From: Candidatus Sericytochromatia bacterium S15B-MN24 CBMW_12
GTDB lineage: Bacteria > Cyanobacteriota > Sericytochromatia > S15B-MN24 > UBA4093
Reading direction: 5' to 3'
Length of the DNA: 64,000 nt
Assembly (NCBI GenBank): GCA_002083825.1
Contig: DAZV01000022.1
Location: forward strand, 1-64,000
The notes beneath the pieces are model-generated. The model was not told the DNA's origin and searched no databases. It saw only the letters and a program-made list of their open reading frames with translations. The position numbers and the translations under genes are program-made. Positions 52,023 to 60,762 of the stretch are shown in pieces. The first letter of the stretch is position 1. Each line of letters opens with the position of its first letter.

Positions 52023-53807
52023 TCAGGAGCCGGAATTCCAGCCGAAGTAGGCCATCACGCGGTTCTTGACGTTGGCTGCGGCGCCCACGCGCGACTGGGA
52101 GAGCAGCAAGTGATCCTGGGTGTTGAGGATGAAGCGCCCCTGAGCGCCCGAAAGACTCCGCCACTCGATCAGCGCGAACTCGCCGGCCTTGGACCAGCGC
52201 CAGGTCAGCCGGCGCCGCGCGAGATCGGGGTACTGGGACCGTACGATCGCCACGTGGGGATGATCCTCGCGAACCCGCTTCAGCTGGGCGCAAGCCAGGC
52301 AATGCCCCAGCACGACCCGGGAGCAGCGACGGCAAGCCGGCATCGCGCAGGAAGGACAGTGATCGGCCTCGGCCAGGCAGTGACGCTCCTCGCAGATCGG
52401 GCACTTGAAGGTCTCGCGCGGCAGAGCGCTCGCTTGGCAAGTCGCGCAGGTGATCAGGTGATCCGGGCAGACCATTCCCCGGCCGCTCGGACTGGGACGA
52501 AGCAGGTTCCGGCGGGTGACCTTGCCGCATTCCACGCAATCGAGCGCGCATGCCACGCAGTAGGGAGTCGCGGTCAGGTGACAGCACTGCACCAGGGGGA
52601 CAGGGGTCTCGGTGCCGCAGCGATCGCAGGCGACGGTCCGGAGCTGTTCGGGAGCGCCGGCGGAGGCCGCGAGGTGGCGGGCCGCGCAGCGATGGCAGCA
52701 AGCCTGCCCATTATCGAGGAAGCCGGGCTGCCGGATGTCGCTGCCGCACTGCGGGCAGGCGGGAAGGAAGATCTCGCCGGTGGTGGGAAGGTAGGCGACG
52801 TGGAGGAAGCCTCGCTCGCTCCCTCGCGAGAGCGTGAGTTCGTAGCGAACCTCGTCGTAGGAGACGTGGCAAACGCCTACCAGTCGGGTTTCGACGGTGA
52901 CTTCGTGACGCTCGCGCTCGGCTTCCAGGCGGGCGGCCTCGTCGCGGCGCAGGCCCTCGGCATCCAGCTCACGCTGTACATGCAGGTGTTCGATCTCGAC
53001 CAGAAGGCGTTCGGCGTCTGTCTCGAGCTTGGCGATCGCCGCCGGAATCCGCGTCTCGCCCTTGCGGCGAATCAGATCCTCGACCCGCGCTATCAGCGCG
53101 CGCTCCTCCGCCTCGAGGATCTTCGAAACCTGACCCGCGACGGAGGCGCGAACCCGCGAGGCGGCTTCCTCGAACCGAGGTGCCAGCGCTTGCTCGAGGA
53201 TCTCGCCCTTTTGCTCGGTGCGGGAATCAAGCCAGGCGATCGCCCGCTCGTGAAGGTTCTCCAGCTGGTAGGAGGGATTCCCCGGAGGATCCGCGGGGAT
53301 GGTGAGGAAGCTGAAGCAGGCCTCGGAAAGGACGTCGAGGCGATCGCCCGTCTCGGGATCGATCGCGTCGAGATGAAGCTCCTCCTCGCGCGAACTCATG
53401 GCGGGAGCCTCGTAGGTGACCCGGTGACTGAAGGCGATCGCCGAACGCGACAGCACCTCGATCAAACGGGCGCTTTCGACCCGGAAACCGCCCGGCAGGA
53501 TGGGCTCGAAGAGCTGAGCGGGGTGATCGATCGGCCGGGAGACCACATGACGGTAAGAAACGGTCTGCTCGCGCGTGCACTCCTCCAGGATGGCCCGCCA
53601 GTGGGGGCTCACCAGGGAGATCGGGCGTTCCTCGGAAGCGTCGGCGGGCGCGTCCAAAGGCTCCGACGTGTGGCCGAAGGTGATGGACAGGCGCCTTTGG
53701 GGCCAGCGGACCTCCCAGCGGCGCGAGGTCGCGTCGAGAGGGGTCAGTTCGGCTCCGAGACTCCGGTAGTAGTCGAGCGTGAAGCTGCGGATCGATGGTT
53801 CCTGCAT
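52023..53807 (-). CDS. Coiled-coil, multi-zinc-ribbon protein, possible partner of the SNF2 helicase
   Basis: The start MQEPSIRSFTLDYYRSLGAE at 53807 was chosen over the longer frame, which adds basic filler. The 594-aa protein has an N-terminal globular part (1-180), a long acidic/basic helical stretch (about 185-305), then more than 20 Cys and several His in CxxC pairs (351 to about 515: CPQCGS, CCHRCAARH, CDRCGT, CVACALDCVECG, CPICEERHC, CPSCAMPACRRCS). That indicates several zinc ribbons. The N-terminus recalls YqhG of Bacillus, which neighbours SNF2 helicase YqhH, so a helicase partner is plausible but unproven. Confidence 0.6.
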   Translation of the reverse strand: MQEPSIRSFTLDYYRSLGAELTPLDATSRRWEVRWPQRRLSITFGHTSEPLDAPADASEERPISLVSPHWRAILEECTREQTVSYRHVVSRPIDHPAQLFEPILPGGFRVESARLIEVLSRSAIAFSHRVTYEAPAMSSREEELHLDAIDPETGDRLDVLSEACFSFLTIPADPPGNPSYQLENLHERAIAWLDSRTEQKGEILEQALAPRFEEAASRVRASVAGQVSKILEAEERALIARVEDLIRRKGETRIPAAIAKLETDAERLLVEIEHLHVQRELDAEGLRRDEAARLEAERERHEVTVETRLVGVCHVSYDEVRYELTLSRGSERGFLHVAYLPTTGEIFLPACPQCGSDIRQPGFLDNGQACCHRCAARHLAASAGAPEQLRTVACDRCGTETPVPLVQCCHLTATPYCVACALDCVECGKVTRRNLLRPSPSGRGMVCPDHLITCATCQASALPRETFKCPICEERHCLAEADHCPSCAMPACRRCSRVVLGHCLACAQLKRVREDHPHVAIVRSQYPDLARRRLTWRWSKAGEFALIEWRSLSGAQGRFILNTQDHLLLSQSRVGAAANVKNRVMAYFGWNSGS

Positions 53808-53959
53808 GGGGGCTCCTCTAGGCCGCACGGGCCGGCAGGAGTTCATGATGATCGATTTCTCGCGCCGAATCTGTGATCGAACCCGGATTCGGCGGACCAA
53901 ACCGGCCCCCGTAGAGGACTCTCACCTCCAGGACTGCGCCCGTGCCGGGCGCACATACA

Positions 53960-53990
53960 GCCATCCCGGACCCTGAGGGCCCGGGATGGC
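53960..53990 (-). terminator. Hairpin after the papain-like gene
   Basis: GCCATCCCGG (53960-53969) pairs with CCGGGATGGC (53981-53990), with three further inner CCC/GGG pairs and a TGA loop. It lies 23 nt past the stop at 54014 of the leftward gene. No clear T-tract. Confidence 0.5.
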
Positions 53991-54013
53991 GTCGATCGGG
54001 GAAGGAGCGGGGT

Positions 54014-54907
54014 CTAGATCTTGGGAACGATCGCGAGACGCACGCCACCGAGCTTCAGGTATTCGTAGGGCATGTAGAAGTAACCGCCGTCGGCCCAGTC
54101 GGAGCCCCAGGAGTTGCGAATGATGATGACCCGCTTCTCGTTGTCGTAGCCCACCGCCAGGACGGCATGACCGCCCTCGAAGGTGTCCTTGGTGGTCGGC
54201 ATCGGCAGGAGGCCCGAATCCGGCGTGCTGGACATGTTGCTGAAGACGCGCATGGCGATCACGACGGGAATGCCCTCGGAGAGGCTCTTGCGAACGCCGC
54301 TGAGCTTGGTGACGGACTTGTAGCCGGTGACGATGCGGTTCTTCTTGCCCTTGTCGGTGAGCGCGTTGGAGGGCTGGTTGATGAGGAAGCCCATGCGAGC
54401 GGTTTCGTCCTTCTGCTTGGCAGAGGCGAGGTAGGGGAAGTCCGACTCGGGAACGGAGCCGTAGCTATCGAGCATCTTCACCGCGAACTCGGTGGGAACG
54501 CCTTCGTCACGATCCTTGGCGCCGGTCTGGCGGCGCGACTGATACCAGTTGAACGCAGGAGCCTGGGCCGTGTAGCGTCCCTGCTTCTTGAGCAGGTACT
54601 CCTGGAGACCCATGGTCGCGAAAGAGGTGCATGCTCCGAACTGGCCCTGGTTGCGAACCGGGCTGCAGTCGGCGCGAAGGTCGACCTTGGCAGGCAAGGC
54701 CTGGGTATCGAAGGTCTCGTCGAGCGTGACGCCGGGATCCTTGGAAACGTCGGCTCCCATGGCGTACTTGAACTTGGACTTGGACTTGGCGTCGAGCGAC
54801 GAAGCGTCCGATCCACCGAGCGAGGTTCCGGGAAGCTGCCCACAACCGGCCAGCAGAAGCAATCCCAGCATTCCTCCGAGCGTCTTCTGCATCTTCGAGC
54901 CCTTCAT
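54014..54907 (-). CDS. Papain-like (C1A) cysteine peptidase lipoprotein
   Basis: The 297-aa protein begins with a signal peptide and lipobox (MLGLLLLAGCG). The C1A catalytic residues are present: oxyanion Gln87 and nucleophile Cys93 in VRNQGQFGACTSFA, His247 in FEGGHAVLAVGYD and Asn265 in IIIRNSWGSDWADGGYFYMP. The aromatic residue after Cys (CWxF in papain) is Thr here. Only about 50 residues separate the lipobox from the catalytic domain, so no inhibitory prodomain is visible. It probably acts in the periplasm or on the cell surface as a peptidase or a peptidoglycan/protein-processing enzyme. Confidence 0.87.
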   Translation of the reverse strand: MKGSKMQKTLGGMLGLLLLAGCGQLPGTSLGGSDASSLDAKSKSKFKYAMGADVSKDPGVTLDETFDTQALPAKVDLRADCSPVRNQGQFGACTSFATMGLQEYLLKKQGRYTAQAPAFNWYQSRRQTGAKDRDEGVPTEFAVKMLDSYGSVPESDFPYLASAKQKDETARMGFLINQPSNALTDKGKKNRIVTGYKSVTKLSGVRKSLSEGIPVVIAMRVFSNMSSTPDSGLLPMPTTKDTFEGGHAVLAVGYDNEKRVIIIRNSWGSDWADGGYFYMPYEYLKLGGVRLAIVPKI

Positions 54908-54976
54908 GAGTCACGACCTTTCTGTGGTGCGGCGGTGTTCCCTTGCTGTTATATCGCCCCGCAGAAAAATAACTGT

Positions 54977-54993
54977 CTTAACGACCGGTTAAG
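54977..54993. promoter_or_regulatory. Inverted repeat upstream of the papain-like gene
   Basis: CTTAAC and GTTAAG are separated by GACCG, about 70 nt before the start at 54907. The arms equal those of the TetR operators at 46360 and 47056 but the spacer is 5 instead of 3 bp. It may be an operator. Confidence 0.3.
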
Positions 54994-55124
54994 GCTCGCT
55001 CATGATTTGTTGAAGATCAAAACACCCCTTGCCGTGTTGCCCGGATCACGGCCCAAACTCAAGCTGGGCCCCGCGAGACAGCGCCTCGGGGGCCCGGAAG
55101 CGAGTAGCGAAAGGAAATGCGGGC

Positions 55125-55667
55125 TCAGTAGATCTCGACGCTCTCGGAGGCATCGGCGAAGACCTTCACGGCGATGGGCCTGTCGAGGATGGGCTCGACT
55201 TCCCCCTTGAAACGCAGCGCGAGTTCTTCGCCCTGTTTCTTTCGCTCGCCGGCGTCCGTGAGCTTGGCGAGCTTGGGATCGATCAACCGCCACTCGGGTC
55301 GCTTGCGGGTGTGCCGGATCTCGATCCCCTTCTTGTAATAGGACGTGCTCACCTGCGACAACCGGTTGAGCATCGCGTCTTTCTCCTTGCGGTACTCCGG
55401 ATCCTTCATGCGCTTCGCGACCTCGGGATCGACGGGTTCCTGCTTCGCCTGAGCCTGCTTGCGCGACTCTGCAAGCTCCTTGGCCAACTGAGCATGCGCT
55501 TCGGGCGTGTCGATCAGCTTGGCATCCTCCGCCGCGGCCGTTTTCGGGGGAGCGGAATTCCGGGCTTCCTGCGTCTCGCCACGGCAGCCGCCGAGCACGA
55601 GGATCAGGACCAGCAGCAGCGGGGTCCGGAACAGCGATGGGAGCAGCCGTCTGAGGAAACTTTTCAT
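55125..55667 (-). CDS. Small lipoprotein, charged, unknown function
   Basis: The 180-aa protein starts MKSFLRRLLPSLFRTPLLLV, with signal peptide to lipobox LGGC. The mature part is very charged and helical (AHAQLAKELAESRKQAQAKQ, MKDPEYRKEKDAMLNRLSQV) with a C-terminal beta-like tail. No family is recognised. RBS GAGGAGG. It lies leftward between the SNF2 helicase and the papain-like gene, with its own upstream promoter-like region. Confidence 0.6.
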   Translation of the reverse strand: MKSFLRRLLPSLFRTPLLLVLILVLGGCRGETQEARNSAPPKTAAAEDAKLIDTPEAHAQLAKELAESRKQAQAKQEPVDPEVAKRMKDPEYRKEKDAMLNRLSQVSTSYYKKGIEIRHTRKRPEWRLIDPKLAKLTDAGERKKQGEELALRFKGEVEPILDRPIAVKVFADASESVEIY

Positions 55668-55689
55668 GCAACGTCCTCCTCGTGATTGA

Positions 55690-55736
55690 ATGCTTGCTTA
55701 TCATATTGTAGTGACTATTTGTTAAGTTGCAAGCAT
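55690..55736. promoter_or_regulatory. AT-rich promoter region framed by an 8-bp inverted repeat
   Basis: ATGCTTGC (55690-55697) and GCAAGCAT (55729-55736) enclose 31 AT-rich bases. On the leftward strand these hold TTAACA and TATGAT-like elements, a likely promoter for the lipoprotein gene at 55667. The palindromic frame could be an operator. Confidence 0.35.
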
Positions 55737-55765
55737 GGATTACGCGGAAGCGGATGGCGAGGGGC

Positions 55766-57490
55766 TCAGGCCTTCAGCGCGGAGAGATCCAGGCGGGATA
55801 GCGTCTGCTCGTCGAACTCCCGGATCTGATCGGCGGCGCGCTTGGCCATCTCGAGATTCTCGCCGAACGCCGCGAACGATTCCTCCAGCTTGCCGCGCTC
55901 CTTGGCCTTGGCGATCAGCTCGATGATGGTCTTCTCGAACGAATCCGTCCCCTTCAGGTTGCTCAGGATCAGATCCGTCTCTCCGACCGCCTGGGTGAAG
56001 AGCTCGATCTTCTGCTCCAGGATCTGGAGCACGTAGTCCTCGATGGTCCCCCTGATCGATAGATTAACGATCAGGACATCGCGGGTCTGGCCGATGCGAT
56101 GCACGCGTCCGATCCGCTGTTCGACGCGCATGGGGTTCCAGGGAAGGTCGTAGTTGATGAGGGCATGGGCGAACTGGAGGTTCACGCCCTCGGATCCCGC
56201 ATCCGTCAGGAGGAGGACCTGGCCGTCCTGCTTGAACTCGGCCACCACCCGATCTTTTTCCTTCTGGCCCATCTTGCCGTTGAAGCAAAGCACCTTGTAT
56301 CCCTCGCGCGTCAGGGCGTCGGCGAGGAAGTCCTGGGTCTCGTAGAAGCCCATGAAGACCAGGGCTTTGCCCTGGTGATTCTTGAGGAAGGTCTTCAGGG
56401 CCTCCAGCTTGGAGACCACCTGGATTCTTCGAGCGAGATCCGCGATGGGAGCCAATTCCCGGGTTTCCTCGACGGTCACGTAGGACATGGTGGCGTTCAA
56501 GCTCTTGGCGAGCGCGGCGGGGCTCGAGCTCAGCATGCGCGAGAGCCGGATGAACTGGAGGGTTTGCTGGCCTTTGCTCGTGCCCTTGCCCATCTGGTTG
56601 GCGACGTACTGGACGACGGCGTCGTGCAGGCGCAGCTCCTCGGCGGTGCCGTCCAGGCGGATGGTTTCGACCTTGCGATCGACGAAGCGAATTCCGACCT
56701 CGGAGCGGCGGTTTCGGATCATGACCTGGGAGAGCTTTCGGGAGAGCTCCTCGGGGTTCTTCAGCACCCGTCCCTTGGCATCCTCGACGAAGTGGGTCCG
56801 GAAGCTCTCCTTGGTTCCCAGGAGGCCTTCGGCGACCAGGTTGACCAGGTTGTAGAGTTCGAAGAGGGAGTTTTGCATGGGGGTGGCGGTGAGCAGCAGC
56901 ATGTAGCGGCTCTGGATCTTCGAGACGAACTGGTAAGCGACGGTTGCGTCGTTCTTCAGCCGATGGGCCTCGTCCACGACCAGGATGTCCCAGCGTTTGC
57001 GGAGGAGGGCAGCGGCGTTGATGGGGTGTTTGGCGGTATCCAGGCTGACGATCAGGCGGTCGAGGTTTTGCCAGCCTTGTGTTTCCTCGCCTCCCACGGC
57101 GAATTTCTCGCCGAACTTGCCGGCGAGTTCGCCCTGCCACTGGGTGGTGAGGGGGGCGGGGGTGAGGATGAGGATTCGGCGGGCGAGTCCGCGGCTGAGG
57201 TACTCCTTGAGGATGAGGCCGGCTTCGATGGTTTTTCCGAGTCCGACCTCGTCGGCGAGGATGGCGCGGGTGTGCATCTTGTTGATGGCGGTCATGACGG
57301 CGCCGATTTGGTGGGGGAGGACCTGGATGCGTTCGCCCTCCAGCTGCTGGATGGCTTTGAGCTCGGTGATCTCGGAGCCGAGGGAGAGCAGGTGAGCCTG
57401 GATGCAGACTTTCTGCCAGGAGGGGGGATCGTACTGGGCGCGCTCGAGGCGCGACAGACCTTCTTCGATGCCGGAATAGACGCGTTTCAT
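55766..57490 (-). CDS. SNF2/HepA-family helicase
   Basis: The 574-aa SF2 ATPase has Q region LPHQIGAVMTAI, Walker A ILADEVGLGKTIEAGLILKE, DEAH box in ILVVDEAHRLKNDATVAYQF, motif III LLTATPMQNSLFELYNLVNL, motif V DAGSEGVNLQFAHALINYDL and motif VI EQRIGRVHRIGQTRD. The family uses ATP to translocate on double-stranded DNA and remodel protein-DNA complexes. It is shorter than RapA (968 aa) and lacks extra N- and C-terminal domains, like Bacillus YqhH. The cysteine-rich gene at 52023 could encode its partner. It is divergent from the FlhA-like gene. Confidence 0.9.
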   Translation of the reverse strand: MKRVYSGIEEGLSRLERAQYDPPSWQKVCIQAHLLSLGSEITELKAIQQLEGERIQVLPHQIGAVMTAINKMHTRAILADEVGLGKTIEAGLILKEYLSRGLARRILILTPAPLTTQWQGELAGKFGEKFAVGGEETQGWQNLDRLIVSLDTAKHPINAAALLRKRWDILVVDEAHRLKNDATVAYQFVSKIQSRYMLLLTATPMQNSLFELYNLVNLVAEGLLGTKESFRTHFVEDAKGRVLKNPEELSRKLSQVMIRNRRSEVGIRFVDRKVETIRLDGTAEELRLHDAVVQYVANQMGKGTSKGQQTLQFIRLSRMLSSSPAALAKSLNATMSYVTVEETRELAPIADLARRIQVVSKLEALKTFLKNHQGKALVFMGFYETQDFLADALTREGYKVLCFNGKMGQKEKDRVVAEFKQDGQVLLLTDAGSEGVNLQFAHALINYDLPWNPMRVEQRIGRVHRIGQTRDVLIVNLSIRGTIEDYVLQILEQKIELFTQAVGETDLILSNLKGTDSFEKTIIELIAKAKERGKLEESFAAFGENLEMAKRAADQIREFDEQTLSRLDLSALKA

Positions 57491-57650
57491 GCGGGTTCTT
57501 TCGGGGAGTCCTTCGATGCGGATCAGGTCCTTGATCCTAATCGAGGCGGGGCACGGGTGAAGTGACCCCTGGCACCGGATCGCGTGAGATCGGGCCGTGG
57601 GCGGGTAAAGGATCCTAAAGAACGACTGCTTACCCGGAGGAAGCCTCCCT

Positions 57651-59123
57651 ATGTTGCATTTCTTACCATGGCTCCGAGGTTCGGACCGAACGGCGGACCG
57701 GGTGCCGGTTCGTGGGTTACCGGGGCGCGGGTTACCGGGCTTGGCGTCGAGACTCTGGGGTGGGACTCCGGGGCTTCATGCGCTTTCGGAGGCGATCGCC
57801 CACGCGGCGGGCATGCGTGCCGGCCTTCATCCCGCGCTCGAGCATCTGCGCTTCGCGCTTTGGGCTTCCAGCCAGGACATTCCCGCGGATGACCTGGAGG
57901 TTCCCGGCACCTTCGCGCTCGGCCAAGACCGCCTTCGCGCGCTGACGGCCCAGCTGAGGCTGTTTTCGAGGCTGAGAGAGAGGGTTCAGGCGGTGATCGC
58001 CTTGGCGGACAGCGCCGACACGGAGCTGGCCGTCGCTTCGGAGCTTCTGGACTACCTGAAAGCGGGTGGGGTTGGCGAGATCCGGAGCGAGACTCCCGCA
58101 GAGGTGGCGAGGCTATTTGCCTTCTTCCCTCATGCGCGCGACATGTTCTGGGATTTTCCGCTGCTCGCTCCGCTCTTCGAGCTGGCGCTAGGGGGTTCGG
58201 TGGCGGGGGATCCGCGATCGGCGGGGAACGAGCGGAGCCGGATTCCGCTCCGATTCCGGGATTACCTGGAACCTGTCGATGCGGCGCCCGCGATGCTCAG
58301 CTGCGACGGGATGTGCCTGTACTGCGCGCACCGGCAGCCGCCGCCCCAGGTGGGGGTCTACGGGCTGGAGGTGCTCGATCCCGCGCGCCCCGAGCATGTC
58401 TACCAGGCGATCAAGCCGCCCATGCTGGTGGTGGAGGTGGGGCTTCACGGCGTCTCGATGATCGAGCCCGAGGCGGGTCCCATGCTGGCATCCGTGGCGG
58501 CGATGCGTCTACAGCTCGCCAAGGCGACGGGCTACGTGGCATGTCCGGTCGTCTTCAACGACAACCTGTCGTTGCGTCCGAACGGTTTTCGGATCTTGGT
58601 TCACGGCCATGAGGTCGCTGCCGGCGAGTTCTTGATGGGCTACGCGTTGGCGGTGCCGGACGAACGGGCGACCGACGTTCGGGTTGCCGATGAGCGGGCT
58701 CCGCATGGCTTCGCTCAGGATTTTCCGGCCTTTCACGAGGCCCGCGAGACGCTCTCGGCCCTGTGGGTCGCGGGCCCCGAACTGCGCCGCGCGAAAGCCG
58801 CCGGTTATCGGCTGCTTTCGCCGGACGAGGTGGTCGTCAGGCACCTGGAGCTGGTTCTCAGGAAACATGCCCATGACCTTTTCACGCTCGAGGAGCTCAA
58901 GTGGCTGCTCGACGAGCTTCATTCCACCGATCCGCTGCTGGTCGAGGCGCTGCCGGACATGCTGACGCTCCTGGATCTGCACCGGGTGATCCAGCATCTG
59001 ATGCGCGAGGGAGTTCCCTTGAGGCCGATTCAGGGCGTGCTGAGACGCCTGCTCGACTTCGGGAAGCTCACGCACGATCCGGTGATGCTCGCGGAGATGG
59101 TCAGGAAGGCGCTCGCTACTTGA
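57651..59123 (+). CDS. Soluble protein with an FlhA/FHIPEP cytoplasmic-domain-like C-terminal half
   Basis: The start follows GGAGGAAG by 7 nt. The 490-aa product has no membrane helix. Residues about 256-490 follow the FHIPEP cytoplasmic domain in order: PPMLVVEVGLHGVSMIEPEA, MRLQLAKATGYVACPVVFND, NLSLRPNGFRILVHGHEVAA (DN-x-x-L-x-PN-x-(Y/F)RI in FlhA), ALWVAGPELRRAKAAGYRLL, ELVLRKHAHDLFTLEELKWL and VIQHLMREGVPLRPIQGVLR. It stops after VRKAL and lacks the final about 100 residues of FlhA. The N-terminal 255 residues are unrecognised; C218-x3-C222-x2-C225-x-H could bind metal. FlhA itself is an 8-helix export gate. The role is unknown; it may be an export-gate-derived adaptor. Confidence 0.7.
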   Translation: MLHFLPWLRGSDRTADRVPVRGLPGRGLPGLASRLWGGTPGLHALSEAIAHAAGMRAGLHPALEHLRFALWASSQDIPADDLEVPGTFALGQDRLRALTAQLRLFSRLRERVQAVIALADSADTELAVASELLDYLKAGGVGEIRSETPAEVARLFAFFPHARDMFWDFPLLAPLFELALGGSVAGDPRSAGNERSRIPLRFRDYLEPVDAAPAMLSCDGMCLYCAHRQPPPQVGVYGLEVLDPARPEHVYQAIKPPMLVVEVGLHGVSMIEPEAGPMLASVAAMRLQLAKATGYVACPVVFNDNLSLRPNGFRILVHGHEVAAGEFLMGYALAVPDERATDVRVADERAPHGFAQDFPAFHEARETLSALWVAGPELRRAKAAGYRLLSPDEVVVRHLELVLRKHAHDLFTLEELKWLLDELHSTDPLLVEALPDMLTLLDLHRVIQHLMREGVPLRPIQGVLRRLLDFGKLTHDPVMLAEMVRKALAT

Positions 59124-59700
59124 CTTCGGTGTTTCGCTGAAGGGCCTTCGGCGCGGGACCCGCGGGTTCCGGGGTTCCCAGGAAGTGGTTCGCGAAGCGG
59201 GCGGCATTGAAAAGGGCGTCCGAGAGGCGGTTGAGATAGATCACCACCAGCGGGTTGAGCTCTTCTTCGCGCGCGACCTTGACGGCGAGTCGTTCGGCTC
59301 GGCGGACGACGGTTCGGGCGAGATGAAGGCCGGCGCCTGAGGGGCATCCTCCGGGGAGGACGAAGCTCGTGAGGGGCGGGATCTTGGCGTCAAGGGCGTC
59401 GATAAAGCGCTCCAGGAACTCAATTTGCTCCTGAGAGGCTTCCCAGCCGGGTCTCCGGCCGGGAGGGGTGGCGAGTTCGGCTCCGATATTGAAGAGGACC
59501 CGCTGGACTTCGAGCAGGTTTTCCCTGAACTCCGCGAGGGATGCGTTATCTCCGGGCAGGTGACTCAGAGCGAGTCCCAGGGCGGAGTTGGCCTCGTCCA
59601 CGGTGCCGTAGGCCTCGACCCTGAGGTCGTCCTTGGCGACGCGCTTGCCGAAGAGCAGCGAGGTTTGTCCCTTGTCGCCGGTCTTGGTGTATATCTTCAT
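59116..59700 (-). CDS. Cob(I)alamin adenosyltransferase, PduO type
   Basis: The 194-aa protein has the PduO core MKIYTKTGDKGQTSLLFGKR (ATP-binding TKTGD-x-G), EAYGTVDEANSALGLAL, VLPGGCPSGAGLHLARTVVR (G-x2-A-LH-AR-x2-RRAER) and YLNRLSDALFNAARFAN. It transfers the adenosyl group of ATP to cob(I)alamin to make coenzyme B12. RBS GGGATCGCC is weak. Its 3' end overlaps the convergent FlhA-like gene by 8 bp. No B12-dependent enzyme lies in the window. Confidence 0.93.
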   Translation of the reverse strand: MKIYTKTGDKGQTSLLFGKRVAKDDLRVEAYGTVDEANSALGLALSHLPGDNASLAEFRENLLEVQRVLFNIGAELATPPGRRPGWEASQEQIEFLERFIDALDAKIPPLTSFVLPGGCPSGAGLHLARTVVRRAERLAVKVAREEELNPLVVIYLNRLSDALFNAARFANHFLGTPEPAGPAPKALQRNTEVK

Positions 59701-59885
59701 GGCGATCCCTTTCGATTGCGATTTCCCTGGGTAACGGGCGTGACGCCCATCGTGCCTCTTTGGAGCATACCATCTCGACGTTGCCGGAAAAACGCACGAG
59801 GCTGCCGGCGATGACGGTTCGTCAGGTCAGAGGGAGGGCCTGACGCCGAGGGCACGCGCTTTTGCGGGAAGATCCTCGGGGGCTG

Positions 59886-60590
59886 CTAGAACTCGATCAC
59901 GCGGACCCAGCCGGCGGTCTGGTAGGGATCTCCCGAGGCGGTACGGAAGCCCATGTTGGGTCCGATGCCGGCCAGGAGGTACTGGGCGGTGGGAGCGCCG
60001 GCTTTCGCCAGGTCTTCGAGCAGGCTATCGTTGGCGTCGTCGACGTTGGGAAGCATGTGGTGAACGGGAGTTCCCGAGTGGGGAAGTCCGATGTACCCTT
60101 CATCCTGGGCCACGTTCAGGGCCCAGAGCCAGCGGCCTTTTTCGTCGCGCTCGTCGCTGCGCCAGACCCTGACGCGTATGCGGCTGGCGGCGGTCGCTCC
60201 GGGACGCTGCCAGGCGGCATCCTGTTCGCGGCCCCAGTAGTAGAGGGGAGTGAGCGGCGCGTTGGGGTAGGCATCGGACCAAGCCTGGGCCGTGCGCATC
60301 CGCTCCATGCTTTGGGGGGTCAAGGCCTCGGCGGCAACCCAGCCGGCCTTGGCGAAGGCATCGACCAGTTGAGTTTCGTGGGCGGCCACGACCATGGTGA
60401 TCGGCTCGGCGGCATGGCCCTGGGCATCTTCGGCGTGGTGGGGAAAGGTCATGCGGGGGAAGACGGCGCCGACCGGCGGAGGGGTGACCTCGGAGGCGAG
60501 TTCGGGAGGAACGGGCTGCCAGGCTCCCACGGGAAGCTTCGCGCATCCGGTGGCCATCAGAGCAATCACGATCAGCAAGAGTAAACGCAT
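59886..60590 (-). CDS. LssY_C-domain lipoprotein
   Basis: The start at 60590 follows GGAGAA and gives MRLLLLIVIALMATGC, a lipoprotein signal. The 234-aa product has an LssY C-terminal-like domain: EPITMVVAAHETQLVDAFAK, AGWVAAEALTPQSMERM, LTPLYYWGREQDAAWQRPGA and SRIRVRVWRS. In LssY/DedA-type proteins this domain follows a membrane PAP2 part; here it stands alone. The location is probably the periplasmic face of a membrane. The function is unknown. Confidence 0.68.
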   Translation of the reverse strand: MRLLLLIVIALMATGCAKLPVGAWQPVPPELASEVTPPPVGAVFPRMTFPHHAEDAQGHAAEPITMVVAAHETQLVDAFAKAGWVAAEALTPQSMERMRTAQAWSDAYPNAPLTPLYYWGREQDAAWQRPGATAASRIRVRVWRSDERDEKGRWLWALNVAQDEGYIGLPHSGTPVHHMLPNVDDANDSLLEDLAKAGAPTAQYLLAGIGPNMGFRTASGDPYQTAGWVRVIEF

Positions 60591-60762
60591 GTCCCGTTCT
60601 CCTTCCATGAGAGTTATCCGGGAATGCGCGCGGATCTTGGTTGTCGCCCAGGAAAGCTTCCGTTAAGTCTCGGTAGTGAGGATCGGGACCGGCGGGAAGG
60701 GCCGGTGGCTGCTCGCGACGTCGGCGCGGGCATGGCAGATCGCTTGGTTGGAGGCGAAGGGG

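Noticed and set aside
58302-58330. CxxxCxxC in the FlhA-like protein as a radical SAM site
   Set aside because: It lies at residue 218, not at the start of a TIM barrel, and no SAM-binding motifs follow; a structural metal site is more likely.
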